A DNA stretch of 37,535 nt from Curvibacter microcysteis (GTDB taxonomy: Bacteria; Pseudomonadota; Gammaproteobacteria; Burkholderiales; Burkholderiaceae_C): positions 1 to 37,535 of the forward strand of contig NZ_JAQSIO010000016.1 in the NCBI RefSeq assembly GCF_028649455.1, read 5' to 3'. The position numbers were made by a program, and so were the translations under genes. Shown here one piece after another: positions 31,497 through 37,535 of the stretch; the first letter of the stretch is position 1; every line of letters starts with the position of its first letter. The notes under the pieces were generated by a model, which worked only from the letters and a program-made list of their open reading frames with translations, was not told where the DNA came from and ran no database searches.

Positions 31497-32341
31497 GCAC
31501 TTTTTCGGCACTTTTCGGCGGCGGCGGTACGCCTGCTGGCTATACCCAGTCGGGCGTCCTGACGACCTCGCAGACCGTGGCCGTCCCTGACGGCACCAAG
31601 CGCATTGAGGCGCTTTTGGTGGGCGGCGGCGGTGGTGGTGGAGGTAGCAACACCGGCGGGGGTAGCGGCGGCGGCGGCTTCGGTGGCGCGCAAATTTTCC
31701 TGATTCCCCTGCCTGCTGCAGGACAGTCGCTGGCTGTGACGGTAGGGGCTGGTGGCGCTGGTGGCGCCTCTGGTCAGCCCGGCACCCGTGGTGGCACAAC
31801 GTCGGTTGCTGTGGATGGCGTTGAGCTGGCCCGCGTGGGCGGTGGTGGTGGCGGCGCTGCAGCCGGTGCATCCAACGCAACGTCCGGGGTTTTGGGCGGT
31901 GGCGGCGGTGGCGGTGGCAGCACGCCCGGTGCGGGCGGTGTCTGTGCCAGCAACCTGCCGATCTGGAGTCTGCTGGACGGCGCGGGCACGGCCAGCCCTG
32001 GTGCTGGCGGCGCAGGCGCTGCAGCCGGTGGCATGCCCAGCTACCCCGGCGGCGGCGGTGCTGGCGGCGCAGGAACCGCGCCTGCCCAGCTGGGCGGCGG
32101 TGGTGGCGGCGGTGGTTATGCCGGTGGTTCGCTGTCGGCCGTGACTGTTTGGGGGCTGACCGGCGGTGCTGCGGGCGTAGCTGTTCCTGGCGGCGCCGGG
32201 ACTGGCGGGGGCGGCGGTGGTTTGTTCGGCGCCGGTTCGGGCACCACTGGCGGCGCTGGTGGTGGTGGTGGCGCAGGCCTGAACACCGGCGCAGGCGGCA
32301 ACGGTGGCGCAGGCGGCGTTGTCTTCCGCTTCTACATCTGA
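31493..32341 (+). CDS. Glycine-rich tail adhesin
   Basis: A 282-aa protein that is dominated by glycine, in runs such as GGGGGGGGSNTGGG spaced by short variable segments. The N-terminus (TQSGVLTTSQTVAVPDGTKR, then IEALLVGGGGGGG) and C-terminal GGAGGVVFRFYI are the edges of a glycine-rich domain known from phage fibre tips. In T-even phage S16 such motifs pack as polyglycine II helices with variable loops that bind the receptor. The same fold is inferred here. Start overlaps the upstream stop (ATGA). Confidence 0.75.
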   Translation: MSTFSALFGGGGTPAGYTQSGVLTTSQTVAVPDGTKRIEALLVGGGGGGGGSNTGGGSGGGGFGGAQIFLIPLPAAGQSLAVTVGAGGAGGASGQPGTRGGTTSVAVDGVELARVGGGGGGAAAGASNATSGVLGGGGGGGGSTPGAGGVCASNLPIWSLLDGAGTASPGAGGAGAAAGGMPSYPGGGGAGGAGTAPAQLGGGGGGGGYAGGSLSAVTVWGLTGGAAGVAVPGGAGTGGGGGGLFGAGSGTTGGAGGGGGAGLNTGAGGNGGAGGVVFRFYI

Positions 32342-32353
32342 CGGGAGCAAACC

Positions 32354-32755
32354 ATGCGATTCGCAATCATCGAACACGGCCAAGTTGCCAATGTGGCTGA
32401 GGCCGAAGAGGCCCTGGCCCCCAACTGGGTGAAAACCGACACCGCCGGCCCTGGCTGGCTGTACGACGAGGCCACGGGGGCGCTCTCTGCGCCGCTGCCC
32501 GCTGCACCCGCTATCCCCCAGGCCGTCTCCATGCGCCAAGCCAAGCGCGCATTGCTGGCTGCTGGCCTGCTCGACGCCGCCGACCTGGCCATTGTCAGCA
32601 TCCCCGACGACACCGCCCGCCGCGCCGCACAGATCGACTGGACGACCTCGACCGAGGTGCGCCGCGACTGGCCCCTGGTGGCCGCAATTGCCCAGGCGCT
32701 GAGCCTGACGGATGAACAAATAGACGCGCTGTTTGTGAGCGCGTCGCAACTTTGA
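32354..32755 (+). CDS. Tail fibre accessory or chaperone-like protein
   Basis: A 133-aa protein. The start FAIIEHGQVANVAEAEEALA followed by WVKTDTAGPGWLYDEATGAL is typical of small proteins next to tail fibre genes. The C-terminal half is helical (QAKRALLAAGLLDAADLAIV). It may help fold the fibre or be part of it. The ATG at 32354 is 12 bases after the previous stop. Confidence 0.6.
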   Translation: MRFAIIEHGQVANVAEAEEALAPNWVKTDTAGPGWLYDEATGALSAPLPAAPAIPQAVSMRQAKRALLAAGLLDAADLAIVSIPDDTARRAAQIDWTTSTEVRRDWPLVAAIAQALSLTDEQIDALFVSASQL

Positions 32756-32773
32756 ACACAGAAAGGAAGCGCT

Positions 32774-34093
32774 ATGGAACCCGGTGACAAGACAATTTCG
32801 GTGCTCGATGCACAGACTCAGAAACGCCTCAAATTGATGCCTGACGGCACCTATGCCGAGGTCGTGGCGGTGCAGTTCACAATGGATCCGACGGAACACG
32901 CTGTCGAGCACCGAGCCATGGCGACAGGAGGGACGCTGATCACCAATGATGAGCTGGCGGCGCAGCTGGCGGGGCTGGGGGTGGGTTATGTCCCGCCGTT
33001 GTCAATGCATCTGCTCGCTCCGAGCGCGGATGTCCCAACGATTTCGTATTCGGCTTCGTCCGGGTGGGGCGCGCTGGGTATTTATGCAACCGATGCGCGG
33101 ATTACTTACTGGGGATCTGCGCAAGGCGTCGCGCCCGATAATACAAACGGGTTTGGGCAGATGAAGAGCCTTAGCACATCACAATATGTGGGTGCTCTGC
33201 CGTTTTTCCACGAATACGGTTTTGATGGCGCATCGCTGACGATTCGGGCCGGAGTCGATTCGGGTAAACAAAAATTCTTTGTCTGGGTCGATGGCCAGTT
33301 GGCAGCGACTAGCTCCGCTGCTTACTCAGCAACGGCTGGTACTACCGACATTGTGCTGACGTTCGGAGCGGCAAAACCTCGCTTGATTACGTTCCTAAGC
33401 ACATGGGGGCCGCATGTCATAACGCCCGGCGCAGCAACGAATACATTGTGGAAAGTCACCCGCCCAAAAGGGCGGCGGGTTGCGTTTGTTACTGACTCAT
33501 GGGGCAGCATGGACCAGGGTGATGCCCTGGACGGTTGGGCGTACAAGCTGGCCCTGACGGCTGGTTATTGTGACATCATCCCCAGCGGACAAGGGGGCAC
33601 CGGGTATTACGCGTCGGGCACTGCCGGGCAGGGGCGGCGTAGTTTTGCGGCGCGGCTGCACGATGAGGTTTTAGTGGCCTCGCCAGACGATATTTTCGTG
33701 GGCGGATCAATCAACGATTTGCCATCTGCATTGCCTGGCGTTGACAGGTCTTTGGTCACTGCAGCAATCACGAGTTTCTATTCTCAGATCGCCGCGTCCG
33801 CTCCTCGTGCTCGTGTTTATTCGTTCGGCGTGCAATACGTGCGGCCCGATTTGACTGCAACATATGCGGCACTTGAGGCCGAGTTTGCTGCGGCGACAAT
33901 TGCATATCCGTCTGTGCAAAAAATATCAACACAGGGCTGGCTGACTGGGACCGGCAATGCGTCTGCTCTTGCTGGCGATGGAAATCGTGATGTGTATCGA
34001 GATTCGACACTAGATCACTGCACAAACGCTGGCTACGCATACTACGCCCGGCGGGCGCTGCAATCGTTTACTCGGGTTAATTCTGTGGTCTAA
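32774..34093 (+). CDS. Tail-associated SGNH/GDSL-type hydrolase
   Basis: A 439-aa protein with AAGGA before the start. The N-terminal 60 residues resemble a fibre attachment region. The C-terminal half carries SGNH blocks: FVTDSWGS (block I, Ser near residue 241; the usual Gly-Asp-Ser is Thr-Asp-Ser), GQGGTG (block II), VGGSINDLP (block III, Asn) and LDHCTNAGYAYYAR (block V, His). The Asp is adjacent to the His rather than three before it, so the triad may deviate. Such enzymes deacetylate or de-esterify surface polysaccharide during adsorption. GC and codon use are visibly lower than in neighbours, suggesting recent acquisition. Confidence 0.75.
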   Translation: MEPGDKTISVLDAQTQKRLKLMPDGTYAEVVAVQFTMDPTEHAVEHRAMATGGTLITNDELAAQLAGLGVGYVPPLSMHLLAPSADVPTISYSASSGWGALGIYATDARITYWGSAQGVAPDNTNGFGQMKSLSTSQYVGALPFFHEYGFDGASLTIRAGVDSGKQKFFVWVDGQLAATSSAAYSATAGTTDIVLTFGAAKPRLITFLSTWGPHVITPGAATNTLWKVTRPKGRRVAFVTDSWGSMDQGDALDGWAYKLALTAGYCDIIPSGQGGTGYYASGTAGQGRRSFAARLHDEVLVASPDDIFVGGSINDLPSALPGVDRSLVTAAITSFYSQIAASAPRARVYSFGVQYVRPDLTATYAALEAEFAAATIAYPSVQKISTQGWLTGTGNASALAGDGNRDVYRDSTLDHCTNAGYAYYARRALQSFTRVNSVV

Positions 34094-34166
34094 CCCAACA
34101 CTCACAAAACCCCGCCCACCATCGTGGGCAAACCCCACAACTCAGCCCGCCATGTGCGACCCAGCC

Positions 34167-34502
34167 ATGAACGACACACCTGAAATACAAACCCCTGAGT
34201 ACGTCGGGCCTGAGCGCCGCCGCTCGGTGCGCGACTGGCAAGAGTCCGTCGAGCGCCGGTTTGCTGATGGCTCGGAGACGATGCAGCGCCTGGCCGAGGG
34301 GCTGGCCGAAAACACCGAGTCGACAAAGCGCACGGAGACCAACACCGCCGAACTCGTCGAGATGTTCCAGGCGTTCAAAGGCGCGTTCCGCGTGTTCGAC
34401 ATGATCGGCAGCCTGGCCAAGCCCCTGGGCTACATCATCATGTGCGCGTCCGCGATCTGGGGCGCTGTCGTGCTGATCAAAACCGGCGGGGGCCACCGAT
34501 GA
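34167..34502 (+). CDS. Single-pass membrane protein of the lysis cassette, holin candidate
   Basis: A 111-aa protein: a polar N-terminus (TPEYVGPERRRSVRDWQESV), an amphipathic helix (GSETMQRLAEGLAENTESTK) and one C-terminal transmembrane helix (about residues 86-104, PLGYIIMCASAIWGAVVLIK). It is directly upstream of a SAR endolysin with ATGA overlap, which is the place of a holin or pinholin. One helix instead of two or three is atypical, so it may be an accessory. ATG at 34152 is an alternative start; neither has a strong ribosome binding site. Confidence 0.6.
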   Translation: MNDTPEIQTPEYVGPERRRSVRDWQESVERRFADGSETMQRLAEGLAENTESTKRTETNTAELVEMFQAFKGAFRVFDMIGSLAKPLGYIIMCASAIWGAVVLIKTGGGHR

Positions 34503-34972
34503 TCGACAAGCGAAAACTGATCATTGTTGGCCTGGCCACGGCGATTGCAGCGCCTGCTGAGGGCCTGCGCACGATGGCCTACCGCGACCCAGTTGGCGTG
34601 CCAACCATCTGTTTTGGGTCCACAAAGGGCGTCCAAATGGGCGACACCGCCACGCCTGTGCAGTGCCGACAGCTGCTCACGGCTGAGATGCTTGAGGCTA
34701 TCGACCAGGTCGACCGCTGCGTGCCCGGCCTGCCCGTGCAGGTCGCGGCCGCATTTGCTGACGCGGCATACAACCTGGGCCCCACCATCGTCTGCGACCG
34801 CACCCGGTCAACCGCCGCGCGGCTGCTGGCTGCTGGGCGTCTGCGCGAGGCCTGTGAGCAACTCCTGCGCTGGGACCGCGCACGCGTCGCCGGTGTCCTG
34901 GTCGCGCTGCCCGGGCTGACCAAGCGCAGGGCGGCTGAGCGTGATCTGTGCATGCAAGGGGTGGCCCCATGA
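34499..34972 (+). CDS. SAR endolysin, GH24 lysozyme
   Basis: A 157-aa muramidase. Residues 5-19 form a weakly hydrophobic N-terminal signal-anchor-release segment (RKLIIVGLATAIAAP), so it can be exported by Sec and held inactive at the membrane, as in phage 21. The catalytic triad has the family spacing: Glu21 (AEGLR), Asp30 (YRDPVG) and Thr36 (GVPT). The body contains the AFADAAYNLGP segment typical of GH24. The start at 34499 overlaps the preceding stop (ATGA). It cleaves peptidoglycan glycan strands. Confidence 0.9.
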   Translation: MIDKRKLIIVGLATAIAAPAEGLRTMAYRDPVGVPTICFGSTKGVQMGDTATPVQCRQLLTAEMLEAIDQVDRCVPGLPVQVAAAFADAAYNLGPTIVCDRTRSTAARLLAAGRLREACEQLLRWDRARVAGVLVALPGLTKRRAAERDLCMQGVAP

Positions 34973-35430
34973 ACCTCACCCTGATCACATCCCTCACCGC
35001 CGCCACCCTGGCCGCCGCTTGCACCTGGGCATTCGAGGACGCCCGCCACCGCGCCGCCCTGGCCGAGCTGCGTCTGGATCAGTCCACCGCTGCCATGCAG
35101 GCCCAGGCCACCGCACGCGCGGCAGAGCAGTCGATCACCCGCAAATACACGGAGGCCCTGAATGCAGCCCAAACCCGCCAAGCGACTCTGCGTGCTGACG
35201 CTGACAGCGCTCGCGCTGAGTCTGAGCGCCTGCGCGAGCAAACCGCCGACGCAGGCCGCCGACTCGCCACAGCTCCCGCCCCCGCCGTCATTGAGTACGC
35301 CACTGCCGCCGGCGAGTTACTCGCTGAGTGCAGCCGCAGCTATCAAGCGCTGGCGGCAGCGGCTGACGGGCATGCCAGCGATGTCAGAACCCTGATTGAC
35401 GCATGGCCGCGTAACAACCCCGAGGAATGA
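34969..35430 (+). CDS. Rz: i-spanin (Rz-like)
   Basis: A 153-aa inner-membrane spanin subunit, the same length as lambda Rz. The N-terminal membrane anchor (LTLITSLTAATLAAACTWAF) is followed by a long periplasmic coiled coil (about residues 25-105). It overlaps the endolysin stop by ATGA and contains Rz1 in another frame. With Rz1 it fuses inner and outer membranes at the end of lysis. Confidence 0.85.
   Translation: MNLTLITSLTAATLAAACTWAFEDARHRAALAELRLDQSTAAMQAQATARAAEQSITRKYTEALNAAQTRQATLRADADSARAESERLREQTADAGRRLATAPAPAVIEYATAAGELLAECSRSYQALAAAADGHASDVRTLIDAWPRNNPEE
35162..35395 (+). CDS. Rz1: o-spanin lipoprotein (Rz1-like), embedded in Rz
   Basis: A 77-aa protein encoded entirely inside Rz in another frame. 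It has a lipoprotein signal peptide with lipobox LSAC (lipidated Cys24) and a proline-rich mature part (SPQLPPPPSLSTPLPPASYS), the hallmark of Rz1. It would be anchored in the outer membrane and bind the C-terminus of Rz. Confidence 0.9.
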   Translation: MQPKPAKRLCVLTLTALALSLSACASKPPTQAADSPQLPPPPSLSTPLPPASYSLSAAAAIKRWRQRLTGMPAMSEP

Positions 35431-35432
35431 AC

Positions 35433-35747
35433 ATGACAACCACCGTCCAACAGCGCGAAGAGTTGCTGACCTTTTTCTGTCCGGGCTGCAAAACAACGCA
35501 CTCGATCCAGCACGGCTCGGACTTTGGCCCGAACTGGTCGTGGAATCTGTGCTTGGAGCGGCCGACGTTTCAGCCGTCGGTGCTCGTGACTTACGACGGG
35601 GCTGATGCAGGGCGTGATGGCGCTCCACCAGTCAGGTGCCACACCTTTGTGACCGATGGCCGCATCCAGTTCCTGGGCGACTGCACGCATGAGCTGGCTG
35701 GCCAAACCGTTGACCTGCCAACGTTCCCGGTTGAGTCAGCCAAGTGA
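35433..35747 (+). CDS. DUF6527-like protein
   Basis: A 104-aa protein with conserved-looking Cys/His positions: FFCPGCKTTHSI, WNLCLERPTFQPSVLVTY, RCHTFVTDGRIQFLGDCTHE. This pattern matches the DUF6527 family, seen in many phages and in some bacterial operons with ubiquitin-like proteins (BubE). The residues suggest a metal site. What it does in phages is not established. GAGG lies 8 bases before the ATG at 35433; 35427 is too close to it. Confidence 0.7.
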   Translation: MTTTVQQREELLTFFCPGCKTTHSIQHGSDFGPNWSWNLCLERPTFQPSVLVTYDGADAGRDGAPPVRCHTFVTDGRIQFLGDCTHELAGQTVDLPTFPVESAK

Positions 35748-35881
35748 TTGCCAGGCCTGACCGGGACGGCCCGCCCCAGACCAGGCGGCAGATCAAGCGC
35801 CAGGCGCAGAGGCAGGCCGCGCTTCCGCCTCCCAAGGACTACCCGGAGCGGGAGGTGGCGCCGTGGAAGCCAATGGGGTGA
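35744..35881 (+). CDS. Small basic protein at the end of the late operon
   Basis: A 45-aa frame with a GTG start overlapping the preceding stop (GTGA). The product is rich in Gln, Arg and Pro (PPQTRRQIKRQAQRQAALPP) and ends EREVAPWKPMG. Translational coupling is the main support. No family is recognised. Confidence 0.45.
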   Translation: MIARPDRDGPPQTRRQIKRQAQRQAALPPPKDYPEREVAPWKPMG

Positions 35882-35885
35882 TGTG

Positions 35886-35919
35886 AAAAAGCCCGCCAGG
35901 GCAGGGCCGAGGCGGGCTT
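35886..35919 (-). terminator. Rho-independent terminator of the GIY-YIG transcript
   Basis: AAGCCCGCC (35889-35897) pairs with GGCGGGCTT (35911-35919) around a 13-base loop. On the minus strand the stem is followed by a T-run (35890-35886), so it ends leftward transcription of the GIY-YIG gene. On the plus strand it lacks a T-tract and would be weak. Confidence 0.75.
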
Positions 35920-35946
35920 GAGGGTGGCCGTCAGGCCGTGGTCAGA

Positions 35947-36435
35947 TCACAGCAAGCCGCGGCGGACTCCGTCGATCAGGCCCAAACCGGGGCGGAAGCC
36001 GAAACCTTGGCTGGCTCCATCGATCTGGCCGAGACCAGGACGGAAACCAAAGCCGAGATCGGCGGAGGGAATGGACCCCAGACCAACCTTCTGCTGGAAG
36101 CCCGGCTTCGGGCGGTGATGCACGTTCAGCATCGGGTCGTAGGTATCAATCAGGGCCTTCTCCAGCTTGTCGCGCGCCGATGCGTCGCGCACGATCAAGG
36201 CCAAGCGGTGATCTGCCCCCAGCAATTCAGCCTCTTCCCACCGCTCGTGGTTGGAGAACCGGCTTTTGAAACTGTCAGCCTGGCCGATGTAGAGGTGGTG
36301 CATGCTCCCATCAGCGTTGCGCTTGGCGAACATGTAGACCCCGGGAACATCGTTCCAGTTGATCTGCTGGTTGACCGGGTGGCACTCGAACAGGTGTTCG
36401 GTTCCCTGGTTGGTTGCTACTAAACAGGAGTTCAT
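35947..36435 (-). CDS. GIY-YIG nuclease-fold protein with C-terminal repeats
   Basis: A 162-aa protein. Residues 28-105 are a GIY-YIG domain: PGVYMFA (Tyr34), HLYIGQAD (Tyr49), Arg59 in FKSRF, His63, Glu92 in LEKALIDTYDP and Asn104, so the active site looks intact. The C-terminus is two tandem repeats of about 17 residues, each with GFGFRPGLGxIDG, of unknown purpose. AAAGGA precedes the ATG at 36435. It is on the opposite strand to the late operon, with its own promoter and terminator, so it can be expressed in the lysogen. A defence, exclusion or recombination role is possible; homing is less likely because no DNA-binding domain is seen. Confidence 0.8.
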   Translation of the reverse strand: MNSCLVATNQGTEHLFECHPVNQQINWNDVPGVYMFAKRNADGSMHHLYIGQADSFKSRFSNHERWEEAELLGADHRLALIVRDASARDKLEKALIDTYDPMLNVHHRPKPGFQQKVGLGSIPSADLGFGFRPGLGQIDGASQGFGFRPGLGLIDGVRRGLL

Positions 36436-36566
36436 TTCATTTCCTTTAGATGAACAAAATCCCGACCTTTTCAACGCGCAACATCTGTGGGAACATAAGC
36501 GTCTTGCTACGGAGGCATCTGTTCTTTCAGGTGTCACCAAGCCGGGTCGGTTTCGGCTCGGTTGGG

Positions 36567-36600
36567 AAGGCCACGGTTCCAGCCGTGGCCTTTTCATTTT
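36567..36600 (+). terminator. Rho-independent terminator, plus strand
   Basis: AAGGCCACGG (36567-36576) and CCGTGGCCTT (36583-36592) form a perfect 10-bp stem with a 6-base loop, followed by TTTTCATTTT. It can end late-operon transcription that runs past 35881, which until here would be antisense to the GIY-YIG gene. In the minus-strand transcript the same hairpin lies in the GIY-YIG leader. Confidence 0.8.
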
Positions 36601-36602
36601 GG

Positions 36603-36655
36603 ACACTACATCTAGTGTTCGCGGCAATGCTAAAGCACTACCGGTAGGGTATCAA
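36603..36655 (-). promoter_or_regulatory. Promoter and palindrome for the GIY-YIG gene
   Basis: On the minus strand TTGATA (36655-36650) and TAGCAT (36632-36627) are separated by 17 bases and match the -35/-10 consensus at five and four positions. A palindrome, ACACTACATCTAGTGT (36603-36618), covers the expected transcription start and could be an operator. Its sequence is unrelated to the phage repressor operators. The leader to the ATG is about 185 bases and has two hairpins (36567-36592 and 36536-36562). Confidence 0.55.
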
Positions 36656-36956
36656 GTTGACTGCTTCGACAGGCTCAACTGTAAGTGATACCGCCATCAT
36701 GGATCGATCGCGCTTTGAATCCGGCCCGCATAAATCATGGCTGAGCCTTTCCTTGCCCTGCGCCATGAGTGCCACTAAGTCATTGAAATCAATGGGATTT
36801 TGCTTGGCGAAGAGGTGGTGTCCACGCAGAAGGTATTGATCTTTTGGGTGTCGCTTTTTGCAGCTTGATGCCTATTGAGTTGTCGTACTGCTCGTCATCT
36901 TTGTCGTCCAGTCTCTCGCGGCGCTTGACGTCTTCGAGCTCGCTTTGGATGTGTAC
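36638..36956 (-). pseudogene. Decayed coding region downstream of the SOS-box gene
   Basis: The stretch has no complete gene, but two frames read like real protein. Directly after the TAA of the SOS-box gene, in the same frame, come about 53 open codons starting VHIQSELEDVKRRERLDDKD. In the +1 frame a second piece includes KDQYLLRGHHLFAKQNPIDF and NDLVALMAQGKERLSHDLCG and stops at 36640. The switch point is near a run of five A (about 36855). A former gene broken by a nonsense codon and a frameshift is the best reading. The promoter of the GIY-YIG gene lies over its 3' end. Confidence 0.45.
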
Positions 36957-37337
36957 TTAGTCCGCGTCATCATCCTCAGGCGAAAACCCCGTGATGCTAT
37001 TGATCTGAACGCGGGCCAGCAGCTGTAGCGCCACCACCTCATCCCACACGCAGAGCCACGACTGCCGGCATTTCGTGGCCCGGCCTTTGGTCGTCCTGGA
37101 CGTGATTTCAAACCCTGTGATGTGCATAGCCTCGCCGCGGATCTGGACGACCCGGGCAAACTCCAGCGGCTGAGTCAGGTCCAGGCCAGCAGAGTCGATC
37201 AGGCGCGCGCGCAGGCGGGGCTCATCGGACGAGGCCGGCAGCAGCTGCAGATCACCCCGCAATGGCGATCGCAGTGCGGGGTCTGAGCCGGGGATTCGCT
37301 GGCCGCCGGCACGGAGTCGGTAGATGATGAATTGCAC
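36957..37337 (-). CDS. Hypothetical protein under LexA control
   Basis: A 126-aa protein. The likely start is GTG at 37337 (VQFIIYRLRAGGQRIPGSDP), since that GTG directly follows a LexA box with a TATAAA -10 inside it, which would give a leaderless or almost leaderless mRNA; no ribosome binding site is visible. The protein is soluble with beta strands (ARVVQIRGEAMHITGFEITS) and an acidic tail (SPEDDDAD). No family is recognised with confidence. SOS induction would switch it on when the repressor is cleaved or under sublethal DNA damage. Confidence 0.65.
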   Translation of the reverse strand: MQFIIYRLRAGGQRIPGSDPALRSPLRGDLQLLPASSDEPRLRARLIDSAGLDLTQPLEFARVVQIRGEAMHITGFEITSRTTKGRATKCRQSWLCVWDEVVALQLLARVQINSITGFSPEDDDAD

Positions 37338-37352
37338 TGTGTATTTATACAG
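37337..37352. promoter_or_regulatory. LexA (SOS) box
   Basis: CTGTGTATTTATACAG is a perfect CTGT-N8-ACAG palindrome of the consensus used by LexA in beta- and gammaproteobacteria. On the minus strand it holds TATAAA as a -10 element and ends at the GTG start of the 126-aa gene. LexA binding here would block transcription until DNA damage. Confidence 0.8.
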
Positions 37353-37362
37353 CAATGCAATC

Positions 37363-37387
37363 AAAAAAAAGCCACCTCGGGGGTGGC
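37363..37387 (-). terminator. Phage-borne terminator for the tRNA-Leu transcript
   Basis: GCCACC (37371-37376) and GGTGGC (37382-37387) form a 6-bp stem with a 5-base loop; on the minus strand it is followed by eight T. Its only upstream gene on that strand is the tRNA-Leu at the attachment site, so it would end the tRNA transcript and shield the SOS-box gene from read-through. Confidence 0.8.
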
Positions 37388-37397
37388 CTGTTTCTTC

Positions 37398-37432
37398 AAA
37401 AGCGGAACATCACGGTGAACGGATGCGGAACG
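37398..37432. promoter_or_regulatory. Candidate integrase arm-type sites, right end
   Basis: AAAAGCGGAAC at 37398-37408 is an exact copy of the left-end repeats (62-72 inverted, 103-113). TGCGGAACG at 37424-37432 is a partial copy. They lie between the tRNA terminator and the attachment core, the expected place of the second phage arm. Confidence 0.6.
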
Positions 37433-37479
37433 TTTTTTTGCTCTTACCCATCAATCGAACGCAAGTCGTTGATTTGTAA

Positions 37480-37535
37480 TGGTGCCCGGGGCCGGAATCG
37501 AACCGGCACGCCTTGCGGCGGGGGATTTTGAGTCC
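37480..37535 (-). tRNA. tRNA-Leu (CAA), 3' part, split by the prophage boundary
   Basis: The minus strand reads from the anticodon arm (loop CTCAAAA, anticodon CAA) through a long variable arm (class II tRNA) and a T arm (GGTTCGATTCC) to the acceptor end and encoded CCA at 37480. The 5' half lies beyond the window. The part left of the repeat core comes from the phage, so integration rebuilds a complete tRNA gene. The isotype is inferred from anticodon and class II arm. Confidence 0.85.
37515..37535. repeat. Right attachment-site core (attR side)
   Basis: Exact copy of bases 1-21. It spans the anticodon loop, the 3' side of the anticodon stem and the start of the variable arm of tRNA-Leu, a common target for tyrosine integrases. 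Its end coincides with the end of the window. Confidence 0.9.

Noticed and set aside
31161-32911. Long minus-strand frames opposite the glycine-rich adhesin
   Set aside because: Proline/arginine/alanine low-complexity products that result from complementing GGC/GGT codons.

Overview
The window is one complete temperate tailed-phage prophage of the lambdoid/HK97 type. It runs from one attachment repeat (1-21) to the other (37515-37535). The right repeat lies inside a tRNA-Leu(CAA) gene on the minus strand, whose 3' half (37480 onward) is carried by the prophage. High GC, GC-rich third codon positions and the gene families suggest a betaproteobacterial host, probably Comamonadaceae; this is inference, not a database result.

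Layout. (1) 118-6803, minus strand: tyrosine integrase, an excisionase-like protein and about 14 small, mostly unknown genes joined by ATGA stop/start overlaps, forming one leftward early operon. Two membrane peptides of 48 and 40 aa are easy to miss. (2) 6804-8653: immunity region. A LexA-like (S24) repressor and a Cro-like protein are divergent. Two clusters of three 17-bp operators (6843-6905 and 8302-8365) match the OL/OR plan of lambda, with PL, PR and PRM overlapping them. Between the clusters are a repressor-linked membrane-protein gene and an opposing small membrane-protein gene. (3) 8716-10518: small genes on both strands, including an antisense overlap. (4) 10692-13830: CII-like regulator, a small gene and an 806-aa primase-helicase. 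(5) 13855-14102: block of inverted 9-bp repeats, a candidate origin or cos/terminase-binding region. (6) 14112-24585: small gene, a gpZ-like protein, terminase small and large subunits, HTH protein, Ig/gpW-like connector, portal, protease-capsid fusion, connectors, tail tube, and tail chaperones linked by a probable -1 frameshift. (7) 24589-34093: 1764-aa tape measure with 49-residue repeats, tail tip, glycine-rich adhesin and an SGNH hydrolase of lower GC. (8) 34167-35881: lysis cassette (membrane protein/holin candidate, SAR endolysin, Rz with embedded Rz1), a DUF6527 protein and a small ORF. (9) 35886-37387: accessory cassette on the minus strand: GIY-YIG protein with its own promoter, palindrome and structured leader; a decayed coding region; and a gene under a LexA box. 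A terminator then serves the rebuilt tRNA gene.

How it works together. Repressor bound at both operator clusters would silence PL and PR. SOS signalling would trigger repressor self-cleavage and, separately, derepress the LexA-box gene at the right end. Int and the excisionase-like protein would excise the element, using arm-type repeats found at both ends. Replication, packaging by a lambda-type terminase, siphovirus assembly and spanin-mediated lysis follow. The most promising undescribed parts are the right-end cassette, the membrane-protein genes tied to the operators, and the 13855-14102 repeat block.
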